A stretch of 64,000 nt of DNA from an uncultured Clostridia bacterium (GTDB taxonomy: Bacteria > Bacillota > Clostridia > Oscillospirales > Acutalibacteraceae). Location: positions 1-64,000 of the forward strand of contig CAMCHQ010000002.1 of NCBI GenBank assembly GCA_945874765.1, given 5' to 3'. Of the stretch, positions 60,287 to 64,000 are shown one piece after another. Made by a program: the position numbers and the translations under genes. How positions within the stretch are numbered: the first letter of the stretch is position 1; every line of letters begins with the position of its first letter. The notes beneath the pieces were generated by a model, which was given only the letters and a program-made list of their open reading frames with translations, did not search any database and was not told the origin of the DNA.

Positions 60287-61608
60287 TCCCTGAGTCTTAA
60301 TATTTGCTCTGCCGTATTTTAAATAAAGCAGATAGCTTGCAAGTGCGTCAATAAATTCGGTGATAGGGAAGGTGAGCCAAACGTATTGAAGTCCGAATTT
60401 TGAAAAAATCCACGCAAGCGGAACGAGCAAAATTATCTGCCTTAACACGCTTATGAATATACTTTGTGCGTTTTTGCCGATTGCCTGAAAATATGTAGGC
60501 ATAACGAGAGAAAGGGAAAACGGTGTAAAGCTGATTGCAATTATTCTAAATGCGTTTATTCCTATTTTAATTACCTGTTCATTACCCTTTGCGAAAATCG
60601 AAAGAAGCTGTTTTGGGAATAATTCAAATACAAGCGTTCCGATTATCATACAAATTGCGGAGAAAATTACCGTTTCCCATAATATCTTTTTACATCTGTC
60701 ATATTTTTTAGCTGCGTAGTTAAAAGATAAAATAGGAATTATGCACGTGGTAAGCGCTAAAAGGGGAATGAGCAAAAATGTTTGAAGTTTATAATAAAGC
60801 CCTAAAACCGTAACCGCTTCGTCCGAAAATGAAACGAGTATTAAATTAAGCGCAATAATATAAATTGTGCAAAGCGCATTCATAAGTATATTCGGCACTC
60901 CTGTTTTTAAATCGGCTTGATATATTTCTTTACAAGTTTAAAATTCGGCTTTGTATATGCTTTTAATCCCGTGATTATTGCCGCAATAATTTGACCCAAA
61001 ACCGTTGCAATTGCCGCACCCGATACACCGAGAGGCTTAATTTTGCCGATACCGAAGATAAGCAGATAGTCAAACACAATATTAACGAGGGCACCGACTA
61101 TTTGCGCCGTCATAGGTGTTTTCATATCTCCCTTTGCCTGAAGAATTTTTGAAAAATTACTTTCCGTAAAAATGCCTATGCTAAATGCACAAACTATTAA
61201 ACCGTAACTTTTTGCGTATTCCTGCGCCGCAACGCTTTTTAATGACATTTTGCAGTACACACCCATTATTAAACAGGAAACGGCGGCAAAAATTATCCAG
61301 CTGATTACTGAAATTATTATTCCGACCCCTGCTGTTTCTCTTGCTTCTTTTTCCCTTTTTAAGCCGTAGTATTTTGCCATAACGGTATTAACTCCGACGC
61401 CTGTTCCTATCGCAAAGGCACTGATTAGAAGCTGAATAGGGAAGATGACGGACAAGGCGGAAAGACCGTCGCTTGAAAATTTGCCGATAAAATAACTGTC
61501 AACTATATTATAAAGTGCTTGTATAAGTTGAGCAGCCATAATCGGCGGTGCAAGTTTCAAAAGCAGTTTACTTATTCTTTGCGTGCCGAAAGTTGCATTT
61601 TGCTCCAT
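60275..61608 (-). pseudogene. MATE-family efflux transporter, frameshifted
   Basis: Two adjacent frames together encode one ~440-residue MATE antiporter. The N-terminal part (from ATG 61608, after GGGAGGG) has APPIMAAQLIQALYNIVDSY and MAKYYGLKREKEA, and runs to KKYIKPI then TAA at 60907. The second frame resumes as DLKTGVPNILMNALCTIYII from about 60915 and ends at 60275. One base missing near 60911 restores the frame. Intact relatives export drugs or metabolites using Na+ or H+. It is either a recent frameshift or a sequence error. Confidence 0.85.
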
Positions 61609-61636
61609 CAAATCCCTCCCTTGATATAATATAACT

Positions 61637-61665
61637 ATTATATTTGCAAGACTTTGTGATGTCAA
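61637..61665 (-). promoter_or_regulatory. promoter of the MATE gene
   Basis: On the minus strand TTGACA (61665-61660), a 17-base spacer and TATAAT (61642-61637), 28 bases before the start codon. Confidence 0.8.
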
Positions 61666-61670
61666 TAAAG

Positions 61671-61699
61671 AAAAAAGACGGCTGAAAAATCAGTCGCCT
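61671..61699 (-). terminator. terminator of dnaJ
   Basis: On the minus strand GGCGACTGA pairs imperfectly with TCAGCCGTC (arms 61691-61699 and 61677-61685) and is followed by TTTTTTC. Confidence 0.65.
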
Positions 61700-61709
61700 T
61701 AAATATGAT

Positions 61710-62867
61710 TTATTTCTTTTTGAATTTATCAAAAAAGCCTTCTTTTCCGCCGTTTTTCGGTGGAGTATGTGTTTTGTCAAATTCCTTGAGAAGTTCTTTT
61801 TGCTCGCTTGAAATATTCTTAGGAATATCAACAATAACCCTGACGTGCTCGTCGCCTTTACCCATACCGTTTAAGCGAGTGATACCCTTGCTACCTTTTA
61901 ACGTAAAGATTTCACCCGGTTGCGTTCCAGCAGGAATGTTAAGCTTTGCGTCGCCGTCAAGTGTAGGTACGCTTACTTCTGCGCCGAGTGTTGCCTCAAC
62001 GATTGAAATATGCTTATCAACCCATACGTCATAGCCGTCACGGTTGAAATACGGATGTTTTTTAATACTGATAATAACTTTAAGGTCGCCTGACGGACCG
62101 CCGTTTGAGCCTGCGTTACCGAAGCCACGAACGTTGACAATTTGATTATTGTCGATACCGGCAGGAATGTTGACCTCAATCTTCTTCCTCGTTCTGACCT
62201 TACCCTTGCCGTTACATTTATGACACGGAGTATTGATAATCTTACCCGTACCGCCGCAACGTGAGCAAGTACGCTGAGTGCTCATTACACCGAGTGGAGT
62301 ACGCTGAGATACTGTTTGAACACCTGAACCGTGACATTCAGGGCATACTGTAGGGCTTGTACCCTTAGCCGCACCTGTGCCGCCGCATTCGCTGCAGTCC
62401 ATAACTCTCATAACTTCAATGGTCTTTTTACAGCCCTTAGCCGCTTCTTCAAATGTAAGAGTAACGGAAGCCTGAATATCTCTGCCTCTTGACGGAGCGT
62501 TAGGATTACGTGAACTGCCGCCGAATCCTCCGCCGAAGAATGATGAAAAGATATCGCCTAAATCAATATCTCCGTCAAATCCTCCGCCGAAGCCGCCGCC
62601 AAATCCTCCTGCGCCTTGACCTGCACCGTAGTTAGGGTCAACGCCTGCAAAACCGAACTGGTCATAACGTGCTTTCTTTTGAGGGTCGGACAAAACTTCG
62701 TATGCTTCGTTACATTCCTTGAACTTTGCCTCTGCCTCAGGATTATCCGGGTTTAAGTCAGGGTGGTATTTCTTTGCCGTTTTTCTGTATGCTTTTTTGA
62801 TTTCGTCATCACTTGCGCCACGGCTTACACCGAGCACCTCGTAATAATCTCTTTTATCTTCAGGCAT
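61710..62867 (-). CDS. dnaJ: chaperone protein DnaJ
   Basis: 385 residues, type I Hsp40. The J domain (5-70) has HPD at 35-37; a Gly/Phe-rich region follows (~75-120). The zinc domain has four CxxCxGxG repeats ([32 protein letters not shown]), and the C-terminal substrate domains and dimer region follow. It delivers unfolded proteins to DnaK and stimulates its ATPase. It lies directly downstream of dnaK in the usual order, separated by a 118-base gap with palindromes. Confidence 0.97.
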   Translation of the reverse strand: MPEDKRDYYEVLGVSRGASDDEIKKAYRKTAKKYHPDLNPDNPEAEAKFKECNEAYEVLSDPQKKARYDQFGFAGVDPNYGAGQGAGGFGGGFGGGFDGDIDLGDIFSSFFGGGFGGSSRNPNAPSRGRDIQASVTLTFEEAAKGCKKTIEVMRVMDCSECGGTGAAKGTSPTVCPECHGSGVQTVSQRTPLGVMSTQRTCSRCGGTGKIINTPCHKCNGKGKVRTRKKIEVNIPAGIDNNQIVNVRGFGNAGSNGGPSGDLKVIISIKKHPYFNRDGYDVWVDKHISIVEATLGAEVSVPTLDGDAKLNIPAGTQPGEIFTLKGSKGITRLNGMGKGDEHVRVIVDIPKNISSEQKELLKEFDKTHTPPKNGGKEGFFDKFKKK

Positions 62868-62906
62868 TATACTTTAACCCTTTCTGTTGTTAATGAATTA
62901 TATTAC

Positions 62907-62967
62907 GGGGAATTGTTAATTGCCCCTACGAAAAACACTGTAGGGGCGAACATTGTTCGCCCGCTAC
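62907..62967. repeat. palindromic repeat pair between dnaK and dnaJ
   Basis: GGGGAATT-GTT-AATTGCCCC (62907-62926) is followed by GTAGGGGCGAAC-ATT-GTTCGCCCGCTAC (62940-62967). Both share a GTAGGGGC-type edge and form strong hairpins, resembling REP-type elements. No T run follows in the transcribed direction, so they are more likely repeats or RNA-processing signals than terminators. Confidence 0.6.
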
Positions 62968-62985
62968 GATTTGAGTGTTTATATA

Positions 62986-64000
62986 TTAGTTGTCGTCTAC
63001 CTCAGTGTAGTCAGCGTCAGTGTATTCCTGTCCGCCGCCCTGTGCCTGAGCATTAGGGTTAAAGCCTGCACCGCCTTGAGGACCTGCCTGAGCACCGCCC
63101 TGTGCCTGCTGTGCTGCTTCATAAAGTTTTTGTGAAACTTCATAGAACTTGTTTTGAAGGTCTTCTTGAGCTGACTTGATTGCATCTTCGTTGTCGCCCT
63201 TAAGAGCTTCCTTCAATGCGTCAACCTTAGTCTGAAGAGCTGACTTATCGTCTGCTGAGAATTTGTCGCCGTCCTCGCTGATAAGCTTTTCAGTCTGGTA
63301 AACCATCTGGTCAGCGTTGTTACGAAGGTCAACTGCTTCTCTCTTCTTCTTATCCTCTTCTGCGAACTGCTCAGCTTCTTTAACAGCCTTATCAATATCT
63401 TCCTTGCTCATATTTGATGAAGCAGTGATAGAGATTTCCTGTTGCTTGCCTGTGCCGAGGTCCTTAGCGGATACGTGAACGATACCGTTAGCATCGATAT
63501 CAAATGTTACCTCGATTTGCGGAACACCTCTTCTTGCAGGAAGAATGCCGTCAAGGTGGAACATACCGAGTGTCTTGTTATCCTTAGCAAATTCTCTCTC
63601 ACCTTGAAGAACGTGAACTTCTACAGAAGTTTGGTTATCTGCTGCTGTTGAGAAGATTTGGCTCTTCTTAGTAGGGATAGTAGTATTTCTTTCAATGATA
63701 ACAGTGTTTACACCGCCCATGGTTTCAATACCGAGTGAAAGAGGAGTAACATCAAGAAGAAGTAAGCCCTTAACGTCACCGCCGAGTACACCGCCTTGAA
63801 GGGCAGCACCCATAGCAACACATTCATCAGGGTTAATTCCCTTGAATGGCTCTTTGCCGCTGAATTTCTGAATAGCTTCCTGAACAGCAGGAATTCTTGT
63901 AGAACCGCCGACAAGTAAAATCTTGTCGATATCATTCATTGAAAGACCTGAATCCTTCATAGCCTGACGAACAGGACCCATTGTTGCTTCAACAAGGTCT
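62986..64000 (-). CDS. dnaK: chaperone protein DnaK, 3' part
   Basis: The last ~338 residues of Hsp70; the gene runs off the end of the window and stays open to base 64000. Visible are the end of the ATPase domain ([38 protein letters not shown]), the linker [19 protein letters not shown] and the substrate domain ([20 protein letters not shown]). The helical lid leads to a Gly/Gln-rich tail ending [11 protein letters not shown]. No GrpE or HrcA is in view; they may lie beyond the end. Confidence 0.97.
   Translation of the reverse strand, partial: DLVEATMGPVRQAMKDSGLSMNDIDKILLVGGSTRIPAVQEAIQKFSGKEPFKGINPDECVAMGAALQGGVLGGDVKGLLLLDVTPLSLGIETMGGVNTVIIERNTTIPTKKSQIFSTAADNQTSVEVHVLQGEREFAKDNKTLGMFHLDGILPARRGVPQIEVTFDIDANGIVHVSAKDLGTGKQQEISITASSNMSKEDIDKAVKEAEQFAEEDKKKREAVDLRNNADQMVYQTEKLISEDGDKFSADDKSALQTKVDALKEALKGDNEDAIKSAQEDLQNKFYEVSQKLYEAAQQAQGGAQAGPQGGAGFNPNAQAQGGGQEYTDADYTEVDDN

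Overview
The window looks like chromosome from a low-GC, anaerobic, gut-type Clostridia bacterium, most like the Oscillospiraceae/Ruminococcaceae. The evidence is AT-rich intergenic DNA with sigma-A type promoters (TTGACA-17-TATAAT), AGGAGG-type ribosome sites, oxygen-sensitive metabolism (glycyl-radical NrdD/NrdG, rubrerythrin, a bifurcating transhydrogenase), a Na+-pumping decarboxylase, and a secreted protease with BspA-type repeats and a dockerin-like motif. No rRNA, tRNA or CRISPR array was seen.

Layout. 1-3770: decayed mobile-element DNA and an oxidative-stress island (flavin reductase/rubredoxin/rubrerythrin fusion, desulfoferrodoxin without a visible start codon, a hemerythrin remnant, an EMAP-type tRNA-binding protein) in A-rich codon use unlike the rest. 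Two diverged direct repeats, each followed by a hairpin, flank it. 3768-7973: a 5'-damaged MFS transporter, a GNAT enzyme, a B3/B4 protein, a frameshifted XRE regulator and a membrane GGDEF protein. 8101-15181: ilvD followed by a catalytically degenerate sortase-like protein, a four-helix membrane protein and a Wzt/TagH-type ATPase, then a large subtilase. 15539-21125: OadG/OadB, PcrA and a polysaccharide deacetylase. 21183-25921 (minus): an amino-acid ABC transporter whose binding protein looks circularly permuted, an IolB-like cupin and a membrane-anchored CHAP protein. 26078-35685: a serine hydrolase, then a BceRS-like two-component system with two very large FtsX-type permeases around one ATPase. 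The two transporter promoters carry the same 22-bp-spaced tandem direct repeat.

36018-45004 (minus): GtrII-like membrane protein, PucR/CdaR-type regulator, RsuA, DUF4830 protein, HflX, and a PBP-RodA-FHA cell-shape module. 45435-49408: NrdD/NrdG with an NrdR-box-like site, then an MFS transporter. 49443-53274 (minus): a DUF3793/flavodoxin chimera, a DtxR-family repressor and GdhA, then a transglutaminase-like protein. 53669-59783: a HAD phosphatase, then a three-gene NuoE/NuoF/GltD-type operon (Sporomusa-type StnABC transhydrogenase) with an orphan hypB. 59951-64000 (minus): an HMA protein, a frameshifted MATE transporter, dnaJ and the 3' part of dnaK.

Connections. The promoter/operator in front of the DtxR-family gene (50336-50391) is nearly duplicated in front of the HMA gene (60231-60286), so both probably belong to one metal regulon. 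A structured intergenic repeat (CCTCCCTT...AAGGGAGG...CGGAGGGATT) occurs three times. Several genes are visibly broken (XRE, MATE, MFS start, desulfoferrodoxin start, flavodoxin, a small minus-strand ORF). This suggests ongoing decay, although some single-base frameshifts could be sequence errors. The strongest candidates for undescribed biology are the pseudo-sortase/membrane protein/ATPase cluster, the permuted binding protein, and the two-permease ABC module with its shared operator.
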